Assembly: GCA_002337125.1 (NCBI GenBank) | Contig: DDFJ01000001.1 | Coordinates: 955,597-1,019,596 of the forward strand | From: Chitinophagaceae bacterium UBA1931 | Lineage (GTDB): Bacteria; Bacteroidota; Bacteroidia; Chitinophagales; Chitinophagaceae | Length of the DNA: 64,000 nt | Direction of reading: 5' to 3' | In this document: positions 24,260 through 33,660 of the stretch, in pieces | Position numbering within the stretch: the stretch's first letter is position 1 | Layout of the letters: the number at the start of each line of letters is the position of its first letter | Translations under genes and position numbers: made by a program | The notes under the pieces: model-generated | What the model saw: the letters and a program-made list of their open reading frames with translations, nothing else | Told to the model about the DNA's origin: nothing | Databases searched by the model: none

Positions 24260-25333
24260 ATGAGCCAGGACCAAACAAAATCCAGCGACGAAATATCTTT
24301 AAAAGAAACAGTTTTAAAGTTAAAAGAAATATGGGGGTACTTACTTACTAAATGGTATGTTATTTTGATTTCCGGTTTAATAGGTGGTGGTGCAGGCTTA
24401 ACCTATACCTTGCTCACTCCTTTAAAATATATATCACGGTTAACATTTGTAGTCGAAGAAAGTAAAGCAGGTGTTGGTGGTTTGGCTGTACTTGCAGGAC
24501 AATTGGGATTTGATATGGGTGGAAGTTCAGGTGGGGTATTTTCAGGTGATAACGTTTTACTTTTTTTGAAAAGTGAAAGTCTATCTCGTGAGATTTTACT
24601 TACCAAATATGATTCTGTAGGAAATATTTTACTTGCCGATAAATATGCGGAAGTGAATAAGTTAAAAACAAAATGGAAGAATAATAAAAAAATTCATAGG
24701 GAAATTCTTTTTTCAAAATATAAAGATGGCAATTTACCAAGGCTGGAAGACAGCCTAATGCAAATAATGATAAAACAAATACTGGAAAAAGAGTTATCTG
24801 TAGAAAAGCTAGATAAAAAATCTTCTTTTATTGAGGTCGTTGTTACAACTCGTGATGAATTGTTAAGCAAATATTACAGCGAACGGCTTGTAAAAATAGC
24901 AACTGATCATTATGTGGAATCTAAAATAAAAATAAAAGCTTTAAACGTGGCAAAGCTCCAAAGAAGAGCTGACAGCCTTGGTGCTTTACTGAACAACAGA
25001 ACTTATTCTGCAGCCGCTACTCAGCAAACTTTGGTTGACGTAAATCCTGCCCTTCGTACGGCACCCGTAACAGCTGAAATTACAGCTAGAGATAAAACAA
25101 TGTTGGCAACAATCTTTGCTGAGGTTACTAAGAATTTAGAAATTGCTAAAGTAGCATTGAGTCAGGAAACTCCCGTTATTCAGATTGTTGATGAAAGCTC
25201 TCTGCCACTCAAATTAGAAAAGAAAAGTAAGCCTGTATTTATTATTGGTGCTACGCTTGTAATGGCAATCATTAGTGCATTGTTTCTTTTATTCAAACAT
25301 TTCTGGCAAGAGATGTTAAATGGTAATCCTTAA
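24260..25333 (+). CDS. Wzz-type chain-length regulator / polysaccharide co-polymerase
   Basis: The 357-residue protein has a cytoplasmic N-terminus, a first membrane helix (WYVILISGLIGGGAGLTYTL, about 33-53), a large periplasmic coiled region and a second membrane helix (FIIGATLVMAIISALFLLFK near the C-terminus). SRLTFVVEES after the first helix and the Pro-rich SLPLKLEKKSKP before the second are the usual Wzz landmarks. There is no tyrosine-kinase domain, so it is the PCP-1 or stand-alone type. It works in the inner membrane with the export protein encoded 23 bases upstream to set chain length. Confidence 0.88.
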   Translation: MSQDQTKSSDEISLKETVLKLKEIWGYLLTKWYVILISGLIGGGAGLTYTLLTPLKYISRLTFVVEESKAGVGGLAVLAGQLGFDMGGSSGGVFSGDNVLLFLKSESLSREILLTKYDSVGNILLADKYAEVNKLKTKWKNNKKIHREILFSKYKDGNLPRLEDSLMQIMIKQILEKELSVEKLDKKSSFIEVVVTTRDELLSKYYSERLVKIATDHYVESKIKIKALNVAKLQRRADSLGALLNNRTYSAAATQQTLVDVNPALRTAPVTAEITARDKTMLATIFAEVTKNLEIAKVALSQETPVIQIVDESSLPLKLEKKSKPVFIIGATLVMAIISALFLLFKHFWQEMLNGNP

Positions 25334-25516
25334 TAATTTCAGAATCTCTATTCCTCCAGATAATAATAGAAAAAAAATTAAGGATAGCAATCCATATAAT
25401 AGTAGTATAAAAATATTTCGATAAAAATCCGAAAAAAATAAAATCATATTGAAAAAATTAATTTGATACTAAATATATTCTTTACATATCCCTATTAATT
25501 TACTACTATTTAAGAT

Positions 25517-26878
25517 TTGATTTCACGATTTAAATATTTATTCCGCAACCCAATTAATAAAAATATTGGCGCTAATTTTTTTGGAGTTTTAATTACATTG
25601 CTTAATCAAATTCTAATGATCCCGATTTTTTTAAACAATTGGGGAATTGACAAATATGGAGACTGGATAGTTCTCACTTCATTATCTGGATTTTTAACAA
25701 TGACTGATGTCGGATTAAATTCAGTTACTGCAAATCAATTTGCAATCAGATATACTGAGGGGAAAAAAAACGAATGCAATAGTTTAATTGCAAATAACTA
25801 CTTTTTCCTTTCTATTTTATCTATAATTTTTATTAGTGCTTCATTATTATACTTAGTATTTGGGAATATTAATCGTGATTTTGATATTAGAGTTACGAGT
25901 TTAAAAGTTACAAGAATTGTATTTTTTCTACTTGAGATAAAGATTTTTATTTTCATGTTCAGTACTATTCCAAATGCTATATACCGTGCTGTATCTTTAT
26001 TTTCGAGAGCCATGTTTTTAGACAATCTGGTTCGGCTAGCAGAAACGATTTTTCTTTTTACAGGCGTTACTCTAAAGCTGGATATACAGTTAATCGTATT
26101 CTTAATGCTAACACCTGGAATTTTTATTTTAATTTTTAAATACTTTGATACTAATAAATACATTAAATATTCTTTCTCAACAACAAGTATAAATTTACGT
26201 TTACTAAGAAGCACAGTATTACCTTCATTTGGATTTCTTGCATTTCCTGTTAGTAATGCAATAGTTCAGCAAGGAATTACTTTGGTCGTTAATAGTTTTA
26301 TGGGGGCCAGCGCAATGGTTCTATTTAATACAACAAGAACATTGGTAGGTTTTATTAAACAGTTGACGAACATTATTGCGATGGCTGTTTGGCCTGAATT
26401 GTCAATAGCATATGGAAAAAAGGATTATAAAAAAATGCAAAATATTCATCATAATTCCGTTGCTATATCAACTGCTTTGACTGTTTTTGCCTCCATTTTT
26501 GTAATGTGCTTCGGAAAATTTATTTATGAAGTATGGACAACAAACAAGTTGGCTTTTAATGGTTATTTAATGATGTCTTTTCTATTGATGCTTTTGGCAA
26601 ATAATGGTTGGTACACAAGCAGCATGAGCTTAATGGCTACAAACCAACATACCAAATTAGGTATTTACTATCTTGTATTAGCCACTACTTCAATAGGTAT
26701 GGTTTATATACTAATGCTGATTTATCCGAAAATTGAATTAGTACCAGTCTGTTTATTAATTATAGATACGCTTTTGTCTATCTGGGTTGTAAAGCGGGTA
26801 TTGATATTAACGAAAGACAATTTCAATAATATGCTTTCCGGGATATATACACAGCTAAATTTTATAAAAAAATTGTAA
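25517..26878 (+). CDS. Oligosaccharide flippase (Wzx-like, MOP superfamily)
   Basis: The 453-residue protein has about twelve to fourteen hydrophobic helices and resembles the polysaccharide-specific MOP exporters that flip undecaprenyl-linked repeat units. Typical phrases are NIGANFFGVLITLLNQILMI and LNNWGIDKYGDWIVLTSLSG at the start and AIVQQGITLVVNSFMGASAM in the middle. The start is a TTG at 25517 (MISRFKYLFRN); no ATG lies nearby before the first helix. The gene begins the visibly AT-rich part of the locus. A 183-base non-coding gap precedes it. Confidence 0.85.
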   Translation: MISRFKYLFRNPINKNIGANFFGVLITLLNQILMIPIFLNNWGIDKYGDWIVLTSLSGFLTMTDVGLNSVTANQFAIRYTEGKKNECNSLIANNYFFLSILSIIFISASLLYLVFGNINRDFDIRVTSLKVTRIVFFLLEIKIFIFMFSTIPNAIYRAVSLFSRAMFLDNLVRLAETIFLFTGVTLKLDIQLIVFLMLTPGIFILIFKYFDTNKYIKYSFSTTSINLRLLRSTVLPSFGFLAFPVSNAIVQQGITLVVNSFMGASAMVLFNTTRTLVGFIKQLTNIIAMAVWPELSIAYGKKDYKKMQNIHHNSVAISTALTVFASIFVMCFGKFIYEVWTTNKLAFNGYLMMSFLLMLLANNGWYTSSMSLMATNQHTKLGIYYLVLATTSIGMVYILMLIYPKIELVPVCLLIIDTLLSIWVVKRVLILTKDNFNNMLSGIYTQLNFIKKL

Positions 26879-26955
26879 AAAATAATGTTTTTCTTATCTA
26901 CACAATTTTTTTCTAAAATATTTCTTACAAAATCAACCACCATTATCGTCTAACT

Positions 26956-28194
26956 ATGAAAGTTAAAATATCCTCTTTCACACCGCTTTTTTTTCCATAT
27001 ACAGCACAGCATGTTTCTCAATTTTCGGAAACAACATTTATACAAGGATTATATCCTACTAAATTTGCTTTACAAATTCTCAAATCAATTGATTTCATTT
27101 TCAGAACTAATTTTAGCAAAAAAATTCAGAAACGAATTCCAAAGAATTTCTGTGGAAAGAATATTGGAATAGGCATTCCTGAAATTTTGATGATTATTGG
27201 ATTGAAGATGAAGAAAAAAAAATCTGGAATACAGTCAAGTGCGCATATTTTATATGGCTGGCTATCAAAGAAGTATTTATCAGATGCAGATATATTTCAT
27301 GTTCGAAGTGGTTCAGGAAGAGGGGGGGCAATTCAAGAAGCTAAAAAAAACAACATTGTTGTCATAACAGATCATTCCATCGCTCATCCTAAAACAATGG
27401 AATCAATCTTATTAGATGAGTATGAAAAATACCAAATCCCTTTTGAATTTTCGAATTGTTTTTGGGATCAAGTACTCCAAGATTGTGAAGAAGCTGATTA
27501 TTTATTGGTAAACAGTGATTTTGTAAAAAAGAGTTTTCTTACAAATGGATATGACCCGGGTAAAATTAGAGTTATATACCTAGGTGTACGGGAAGATTTC
27601 TGGGGATGTAAAAAAAAATATGATCTAACAGAAGTCTTTAATCTTCTTTTTATTGGAGAATTTGGCTTCAGAAAAGGCTGTGAGTATCTGTTAAAATCAT
27701 TAAGCCTTATAAAACAAAAAGGGATTAATTTCAAATTAACAGTTATCGGACCTTATGACTCATTTCAATCTGTAATAACTAATTATAACACAGAGCAAGT
27801 AGATTTTAAAGGCGGAGTTCCATATGATGATTTGAAAAATTACTATGCAAATTCCGACGCATATATTTTCCCTTCTCTTTGCGAGGGGTCTACAATGGCA
27901 GGCATGGAAGCCATGTCAGCAGGTTTGCCATGTATTTTTACTGAAAATTGTGGCGTCCCGGTAAAACATGGTGAGAATGGTTTAATTATTCCAATAAAAG
28001 ATGAACATGCAATTGCTGACGCAGTAGAACTTTTGTATAGAAATAAATTAGTAAGAGAAAAGTTAGGAGCAAATGCAAGTCAAACAATTCGTGACAATTA
28101 TAAATGGACTGATTACAGAAACAACATTGAGTCGTTTTATAATGAAGTAATCAGTTTAAAAACACCTCCTGATTTAAACAAAACTGCAGAATGA
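26956..28194 (+). CDS. Glycosyltransferase family 4
   Basis: The 412-residue protein has the GT-B fold: N-terminal domain with DIFHVRSGSGRGG and VVITDHSIAHP, and a C-terminal nucleotide-sugar domain with NLLFIGEFGFRKGCEYLLKS, VDFKGGVPYDDLKNYYANSD and the E-x7-E stretch FPSLCEGSTMAGMEAMSAGL. This is GT4, a retaining family acting on lipid-linked intermediates at the inner face of the membrane. Its last four bases overlap the start of the 2,3-dehydratase gene (ATGA), so the two are translationally linked. Donor sugar unknown; the linkage hints that it may transfer the deoxysugar made by the next three genes (inference). Confidence 0.88.
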   Translation: MKVKISSFTPLFFPYTAQHVSQFSETTFIQGLYPTKFALQILKSIDFIFRTNFSKKIQKRIPKNFCGKNIGIGIPEILMIIGLKMKKKKSGIQSSAHILYGWLSKKYLSDADIFHVRSGSGRGGAIQEAKKNNIVVITDHSIAHPKTMESILLDEYEKYQIPFEFSNCFWDQVLQDCEEADYLLVNSDFVKKSFLTNGYDPGKIRVIYLGVREDFWGCKKKYDLTEVFNLLFIGEFGFRKGCEYLLKSLSLIKQKGINFKLTVIGPYDSFQSVITNYNTEQVDFKGGVPYDDLKNYYANSDAYIFPSLCEGSTMAGMEAMSAGLPCIFTENCGVPVKHGENGLIIPIKDEHAIADAVELLYRNKLVREKLGANASQTIRDNYKWTDYRNNIESFYNEVISLKTPPDLNKTAE

Positions 28195-29630
28195 AAACAC
28201 GAAACATAACCGATGTTCAGTTGGATTTTTTAGTTTCTGCTTTGCACCATGGCTTATTTATGTCCACCAGTGAAATTTTAAATTGGTTAAAAAAACAAAA
28301 TGAAACAGTGCTTAGCAACATAACACAGGTCCCTTTAATTAATTTAAAAGGATGGGAATATGATGGGAAACAAATTAAACACCAGACAGGAAAATTCTTC
28401 AGCATTGATGGTATACGCATAACAACCAATTACAGAAACGTTAATACATGGGATCAGCCAATTATTAATCAACCTGAAATTGGATTTTTAGGATTTATTG
28501 TAAAAAAATTTAATGGAGTTTTCCATTTTTTAATGCAGGCAAAAATTGAACCAGGAAATATTAATGTTGTTCAACTTTCTCCAACCTTGCAGGCAACTAG
28601 AAGCAATTATACAAGGGTGCATAACGGCTCTTCGCCAAATTACCTTGAATATTTTACAGGAGAAAAAAATGTTTCGGTTCTTGTAGATCAATTACAATCT
28701 GAACAAGGTGCACGTTTTTTACGAAAACGGAATCGCAATATTATAGTTGAAGTTGATGAAAATGAAGAGATCGAAATAAAAGATAATTTCATTTGGACCT
28801 CCTTAGGGCAAATAAAAGAGCTCTTGAATTATCCAAATGTTGTTAACATGGACAGTCGTACGGTTATTTCCTGTGTTACATTCGGGAACTATTCAGAAGC
28901 GACGTTGAAACTATTGTTGTCGTTTCAGAAAATAGAACCAAAATTGGAATCAAAATCTGAATCTTTTCTCTTCTCTGTATTAAATCATGAAAATCATTTA
29001 CACGATTTAAATTATATAATTCAATGGATAACCTCTTTAAAATTTAAATACGAATTAGATATTCAAAAAATCGATATACCTGAAATAAAACACTGGATAT
29101 ATAATGGGGATACTATTCGCCATGAAAAAGACAAATACTTTCAGGTTATTGGTGTCAAAGTTCAGATTCAAAACAGAGAAGTAGTTACATGGGATCAGCC
29201 AATGGTCAAATCATCTCAGGAAGGCTTAATGGGATTTCTGGTTAAAAAGATAAATGGTATTTATCATTTCCTTGTGCAGGCCAAATTGGAAGCCGGTAAT
29301 TTTGACGTAATTGAACTTGCACCTACAGTTCAATGTCTGACAGGTAACTACAGAAATGGATTTAATGAGTACACCATCCCTTATTTAGAGTGCTTTGTTG
29401 ATAATCCAAAAACAAAAATATGGTATTCAACCTTCCAAAGTGAAGAAGGCGGACGTTTCTTTCACGAACAAAACCTAAACATGATTGTAGAGGTTGAAGA
29501 AGATTTTCCCGACAGTACCGAAGAAAATTATTGCTGGATGACATTAAATCAAATGCTTTCATTTATTACATACAATAATTATTTAAATATAGCTGCAAGG
29601 AGTTTAATTTCTGCTATTCAATTTTATTAA
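28191..29630 (+). CDS. NDP-hexose 2,3-dehydratase
   Basis: The 479-residue protein consists of two similar halves (about 1-240 and 250-479), each with a W-D-Q-P motif: NTWDQPIINQPEIGFLGFIV and TWDQPMVKSSQEGLMGFLVK, each followed by MQAKIEPGN or VQAKLEAGN and a NYLEYF/PYLECF segment. This duplicated architecture identifies NDP-hexose 2,3-dehydratases (EvaA, TylX3, KijB type), which remove water at C2-C3 of an NDP-4-keto-6-deoxyhexose, the committed step to 2-deoxysugars. The length fits. It is encoded directly before a Gfo/Idh/MocA reductase and an SDR, the enzymes needed next. Best known from antibiotic clusters; here it lies in an exopolysaccharide locus. Confidence 0.9.
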   Translation: MKTRNITDVQLDFLVSALHHGLFMSTSEILNWLKKQNETVLSNITQVPLINLKGWEYDGKQIKHQTGKFFSIDGIRITTNYRNVNTWDQPIINQPEIGFLGFIVKKFNGVFHFLMQAKIEPGNINVVQLSPTLQATRSNYTRVHNGSSPNYLEYFTGEKNVSVLVDQLQSEQGARFLRKRNRNIIVEVDENEEIEIKDNFIWTSLGQIKELLNYPNVVNMDSRTVISCVTFGNYSEATLKLLLSFQKIEPKLESKSESFLFSVLNHENHLHDLNYIIQWITSLKFKYELDIQKIDIPEIKHWIYNGDTIRHEKDKYFQVIGVKVQIQNREVVTWDQPMVKSSQEGLMGFLVKKINGIYHFLVQAKLEAGNFDVIELAPTVQCLTGNYRNGFNEYTIPYLECFVDNPKTKIWYSTFQSEEGGRFFHEQNLNMIVEVEEDFPDSTEENYCWMTLNQMLSFITYNNYLNIAARSLISAIQFY

Positions 29631-29634
29631 GATA

Positions 29635-30669
29635 ATGATACGAATTGGCATAATATGTCCGTCCGAAATTGCATTCAGGCGATTTTTGCCCGCATTGCAA
29701 AAAGATAGTGATTTTAAATTTATTGGAGTTGGCATAGCCAGTCCTATCGAATGGTTTGGTAATTCGTTGGCTTCATCTTCGCCTGAAGAAATAAAGACTC
29801 AACAGGAAAATGAAATAGCCAAGGCTGAAAAATTTATCCATGCATTTGGTGGCAAAATTTTTGAAAGCTATAGTTCTCTGGTATCATCGACTGCAATTGA
29901 TGCTATATATCTGCCTCTTCCACCAGCACTGCATTTCAAATGGGCTAATATTTCTTTGAAGAATGGTAAACATGTTTTTGTTGAAAAGCCAGCAACGATA
30001 AATACAGATGATACTAAAGAACTTATTTCTTTTGCAAGAAGTAAAGAACTTGCATTACATGAAAATTATATGTTTTTGTATCACAGCCAAATAAAAGAAA
30101 TTGATGAAGTAATTAGTTCCGGTGAAATTGGAGATGTAAGATTGTATCGTATTTCTTTTGGATTTCCTAAAAGAGATAATGCAGATTTCCGGTATAACAA
30201 GTCACTCGGTGGAGGGGTACTCATTGATGCCGGTGGTTATACTATCAAATATGCAGATTATTTATTGGGAAATACTGCCAGAGTAACTTGTGCTCAACTA
30301 AATTATATCGACGGTTTTAACGTCGACATGTTTGGATCTGCAACAATGAAAAATGACAAAGGAGAAACCGCACAGCTATCTTTCGGAATGGATAATAATT
30401 ATAAATGCGAACTTGAGATATGGGGAAGCAAAGGGATAATCACTACCCAGCGCATTCTTACTGCACCTCCTGATTACACTCCTACTTATAACATTAAAAG
30501 AAATCAGACAATTGAAGAGAGAACTCTCCATGAAGATGACACATTTTTTAAATCATTACAACAATTTAAATCCTGTATAAATAGTGCTGATGTAAGAGAA
30601 AGTAATTATCGCAGAATACAAAGACAGGCAGATTTGATTGATCAATTCAATAAAATCGTTACAGAATGA
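29635..30669 (+). CDS. Gfo/Idh/MocA oxidoreductase, likely NDP-sugar 3-ketoreductase
   Basis: The 344-residue protein has an N-terminal Rossmann domain (IRIGIICPSEIAFRRFLPAL; the usual GxGxxG is altered to CPSEIA), the EKP motif with catalytic Lys in HVFVEKPATIN (about residue 117), and a C-terminal alpha/beta domain with SLGGGVLIDAGGYTIKYADY. KijD10-type C3-ketoreductases of this family reduce the product of the 2,3-dehydratase using NADPH. The gene follows the dehydratase by 4 bases and overlaps the next gene by 4, so the three form a tight unit. The role as 3-ketoreductase is inferred from family and context. Confidence 0.85.
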   Translation: MIRIGIICPSEIAFRRFLPALQKDSDFKFIGVGIASPIEWFGNSLASSSPEEIKTQQENEIAKAEKFIHAFGGKIFESYSSLVSSTAIDAIYLPLPPALHFKWANISLKNGKHVFVEKPATINTDDTKELISFARSKELALHENYMFLYHSQIKEIDEVISSGEIGDVRLYRISFGFPKRDNADFRYNKSLGGGVLIDAGGYTIKYADYLLGNTARVTCAQLNYIDGFNVDMFGSATMKNDKGETAQLSFGMDNNYKCELEIWGSKGIITTQRILTAPPDYTPTYNIKRNQTIEERTLHEDDTFFKSLQQFKSCINSADVRESNYRRIQRQADLIDQFNKIVTE

Positions 30670-31547
30670 AAAAATGTTTAATAATAGGTTCAAAAGGTTA
30701 CTTAGGAAGGCATTTAGAGAATTATCTGTTGCAATCAGGAGTTGAAGTACTGTGTTATGATATAGCAGAAGATGTTTCAAGCAAAAACTATAAAACAATA
30801 GACTTAACAAAAAAAGACACATTAAAAGAAATAGAGCTTGATGCAGACTTTATTTTCTTTTTAGCAGGGATGACAGGAACCTTTATTGGCTTTGACATGT
30901 ATGATAAATATATTTCAACAAATGAAATTGGACTATTAAATCTGCTTGACACAATTCGTCATTCAAAATACAGACCCCGAATAATTTTCCCATCAACCAG
31001 GTTAGTTTATAAAGGAGTTGACAGACCTCTGAAAGAAAATGATGAGAAAGAGACGAAAACAATTTATGCGGTAACCAAATTAGCTTGTGAAGGAATATTA
31101 CAAGCTTATAGTGCAAATTTCGATATTGACTATACGGTATTCCGAATTTGTGTTCCGTATGGGAATATATTTGATTCAGATTATTCGTATGGTGTAATTG
31201 GATCTTTTGTAAAAACGGCATCTGTAGGCAAAGACATAACTCTTTATGGAGGAGGGAATATCAAACGAACATTTACATACATTGAAGATTTATGTTATCA
31301 AATGATTCAATGTTCTGTATCTGAAAAATCAAAAGGAGAAATATTCAATATTGGTGGAGAAATACTTTCCTTAAAGGATGTAGCTTTAACAATAGCAGGC
31401 AAATATAAAACCCAGGTCGTTGACGTTCCCTGGCCAGACAAGGATTTTCGACTGGAAAGCAATCATACTTATTTTGATGATTTCAAAATACAGACTCTTA
31501 TAGGTTCTATGACTTATAAAAAAATCTCTGATATATTTTCTGTTTAA
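30666..31547 (+). CDS. NAD-dependent epimerase/dehydratase (SDR), likely 4-ketoreductase of the deoxysugar module
   Basis: The 293-residue protein is an extended SDR: nucleotide motif LIIGSKGYLGRHLENYLL, FFLAGMTGTF, catalytic Ser/Tyr/Lys in FPSTRLVY and YAVTKLACE (Y-x3-K), and GGGNIKRTFTYIEDL in the sugar-binding region. After 2,3-dehydration and 3-reduction the sugar still has a 4-keto group; an SDR here would fix C4 stereochemistry. It overlaps the upstream gene by 4 bases. A 33-base gap separates it from the polymerase-like gene. An epimerase role on another sugar is possible. Confidence 0.85.
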   Translation: MKKCLIIGSKGYLGRHLENYLLQSGVEVLCYDIAEDVSSKNYKTIDLTKKDTLKEIELDADFIFFLAGMTGTFIGFDMYDKYISTNEIGLLNLLDTIRHSKYRPRIIFPSTRLVYKGVDRPLKENDEKETKTIYAVTKLACEGILQAYSANFDIDYTVFRICVPYGNIFDSDYSYGVIGSFVKTASVGKDITLYGGGNIKRTFTYIEDLCYQMIQCSVSEKSKGEIFNIGGEILSLKDVALTIAGKYKTQVVDVPWPDKDFRLESNHTYFDDFKIQTLIGSMTYKKISDIFSV

Positions 31548-31580
31548 ATTGTAAGGGGTAAAAGTCAATTTACTTATTCA

Positions 31581-32852
31581 ATGAACAATATTAACATTAA
31601 GAAAAGTAAAGTATTTTTATTTCTGTATGCAATAGGCAGTGTAATAATAATCCCTCTTGTTGGCCAACTTACATTTTCAGAAATACTTGTCGCTGTTTCT
31701 GTACCATTCCTGAGTTATAAAACTCTTTTTTCGAAATTTAAATCACTGAACCAGTTATTAGTTGGATTTACAATCTTATTTTTTGGACAAGTAATAAGTG
31801 ATATAATTAACCAAAGTGCAGTTAGTGACTTTTCCAGAGGTTGGGCATTGTTATTATCATCCTTCTTTTCAACATTATTTCTTATTTCACAGTTTTCAAA
31901 GAATGAGTCCAACTTGCTTTACTTCATTTTTTTATTATTCATAGTTCAATTGTTTTTTGGTTATGATGGTGGTGGATTTAATTCAATGGAAATTGGTGAT
32001 AATTATTTTAAATACAGGTTTGCAGTTGCCTTAAACATGCTGACGATCTTGTTAAGTTGCTATTATTATAAACGTGGCAAAAAGAATACAGCTACAATAA
32101 TTATAATTCTAAACGGCATCGTTTCAATATTATTTGCAGCAAGATCGAATGGTCTCATTCTGATAGTTTCCGGAATTATTCTTTTTTTTAAAGCCAATTC
32201 TATCCAGCTAAACTTCAAGAAAATATTCAAATACGCTTTTACCGGAACAATCTTACTATACATTTTATATGTTATTTATGCAAACCAGGTAGTCAATCAT
32301 GATTTTGGAGGAATGAACTCAAAAAATCAGTTCGCTCTTATGTCAAATATTTACAATCCATTTGAACTAATAAAATATGGCAGAACTGATTTCTTTGTAA
32401 CTCTATATGCCATAGTGAATAAGCCTGTTTTTGGGTATGGATCATGGCCTGCGGACCCTGGCGGATATTACAGCACTCTGCTAAATATACTTTCAGGAGA
32501 ACAATTATTTGACGAAACAGGCCATCTCCCGATTCATTCTATTTTGTTAGGTACTTGGGCAACAGCTGGTTTAATTGGCTTACTAGGCACTTTGTATTTA
32601 TTTTTTTCTCTATTTAAAAGATTCTTTAAAATATATGTGAATAGTAAAACATCTGTTTTTTTGCCTTTAGTCATCGTTTTAACTATTGACATGTTTTGGA
32701 CTTTTCTTTTCTCCCCCTTATCAGCCCTTCGTAGTTCTTTTCCTCTTTTTGCTGCTGCTATTATTATAGAGTTTCAGCAGCTGCAAAACATATCAGGTAA
32801 TAATTTATCGAACCAAACTACATTAGCTAACAATACACTTAAGAATATTTAA
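31581..32852 (+). CDS. O-antigen/exopolysaccharide polymerase-like membrane protein (Wzy-like)
   Basis: The 423-residue protein is hydrophobic throughout with about eleven membrane helices and one larger periplasmic loop (about residues 230-310: NHDFGGMNSKNQFALMSNIY, PVFGYGSWPADPGGYYSTLL, ETGHLPIHSILLGTWATAGL). The G.GSWP...GHLPIHS loop is of the type found in Wzy/WaaL proteins, where conserved Arg and His residues act. Wzy sequences diverge strongly, so the call rests on topology, this loop and its place in a Wzx/Wzy locus. It would join repeat units at the periplasmic side of the inner membrane. Confidence 0.75.
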   Translation: MNNINIKKSKVFLFLYAIGSVIIIPLVGQLTFSEILVAVSVPFLSYKTLFSKFKSLNQLLVGFTILFFGQVISDIINQSAVSDFSRGWALLLSSFFSTLFLISQFSKNESNLLYFIFLLFIVQLFFGYDGGGFNSMEIGDNYFKYRFAVALNMLTILLSCYYYKRGKKNTATIIIILNGIVSILFAARSNGLILIVSGIILFFKANSIQLNFKKIFKYAFTGTILLYILYVIYANQVVNHDFGGMNSKNQFALMSNIYNPFELIKYGRTDFFVTLYAIVNKPVFGYGSWPADPGGYYSTLLNILSGEQLFDETGHLPIHSILLGTWATAGLIGLLGTLYLFFSLFKRFFKIYVNSKTSVFLPLVIVLTIDMFWTFLFSPLSALRSSFPLFAAAIIIEFQQLQNISGNNLSNQTTLANNTLKNI

Positions 32853-32853
32853 A

Positions 32854-33660
32854 ATGATTTTAATTTCAATAATAATAGCTACCTATAATGCCGGTAAAGA
32901 CCTGCAAGCCTGCCTTGACAGTATTATCAGCCAAAAAAAAAATTATATTGAGATAATAATAATCGATGGCAATTCAAGTGATAATACAAAAGAAATAATA
33001 AAAAGGAATGAGAATATAATTAGATATTGGGTGAGTGAACCAGACAAAGGAATATATGATGCATGGAATAAAGGTATTTCACAAGCTAAAGGTAGCTGGA
33101 TTATGTTCTTAGGAGCTGACGACCAACTATTGCACGGCTCACTAGATATTTATAAAAAAGCCATCAGCGAACTAAAGAATGCAGACAATATTGATTTGAT
33201 CTCTGCAAAAATGCAAATGGTTGATAAATATAACAGGCCAAAAAGAATTAAGGGTTCACATTTTGAGTGGCCGTTATTTTTAAAGAAAATGACAATAGCA
33301 CATCCGGGGGCTTTACATTCTTCCCAATTATTTAAAAAAATTGGTAAATACAATACTGATTACCGAATCGTAGGTGATTATGAATTATTATTAAGAGCAG
33401 GCGCATCTTTAAACACCATTTTTATAAATGAAATTACCGTATTAATGAAAGAAGGTGGGGTTAGCGACAATTCATCGGCCCTAAAAGAACACTATTTAGC
33501 CGTAATATCTACAACAAACTATTCAAAACTTAGGGCAAAAAAAGATTTTGTTGTTTCTTATATAAAGTTTCAAATTCGAAAACACATACCTTTTATCACT
33601 TCAATATTTATAAAGAAAGCTACAAATAATGAGGATTCAATTCATATTACGAAACAATGA
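32854..33660 (+). CDS. Glycosyltransferase family 2
   Basis: The 268-residue protein has the GT-A signatures ISIIIATYNAGKDLQACLDS, EIIIIDGNSSDNTKEIIK, the nucleotide-binding Asp in GSWIMFLGADDQLLHGSLDI and the acceptor-side ED-like region near YRIVGDYELLLRAGASLNTI. It resembles WcaA-like GT2 enzymes. It begins one base after the polymerase stop codon and its own 3' end overlaps the next glycosyltransferase gene by 32 bases. It would add one sugar to the lipid-linked repeat unit; the sugar is unknown. Confidence 0.88.
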   Translation: MILISIIIATYNAGKDLQACLDSIISQKKNYIEIIIIDGNSSDNTKEIIKRNENIIRYWVSEPDKGIYDAWNKGISQAKGSWIMFLGADDQLLHGSLDIYKKAISELKNADNIDLISAKMQMVDKYNRPKRIKGSHFEWPLFLKKMTIAHPGALHSSQLFKKIGKYNTDYRIVGDYELLLRAGASLNTIFINEITVLMKEGGVSDNSSALKEHYLAVISTTNYSKLRAKKDFVVSYIKFQIRKHIPFITSIFIKKATNNEDSIHITKQ

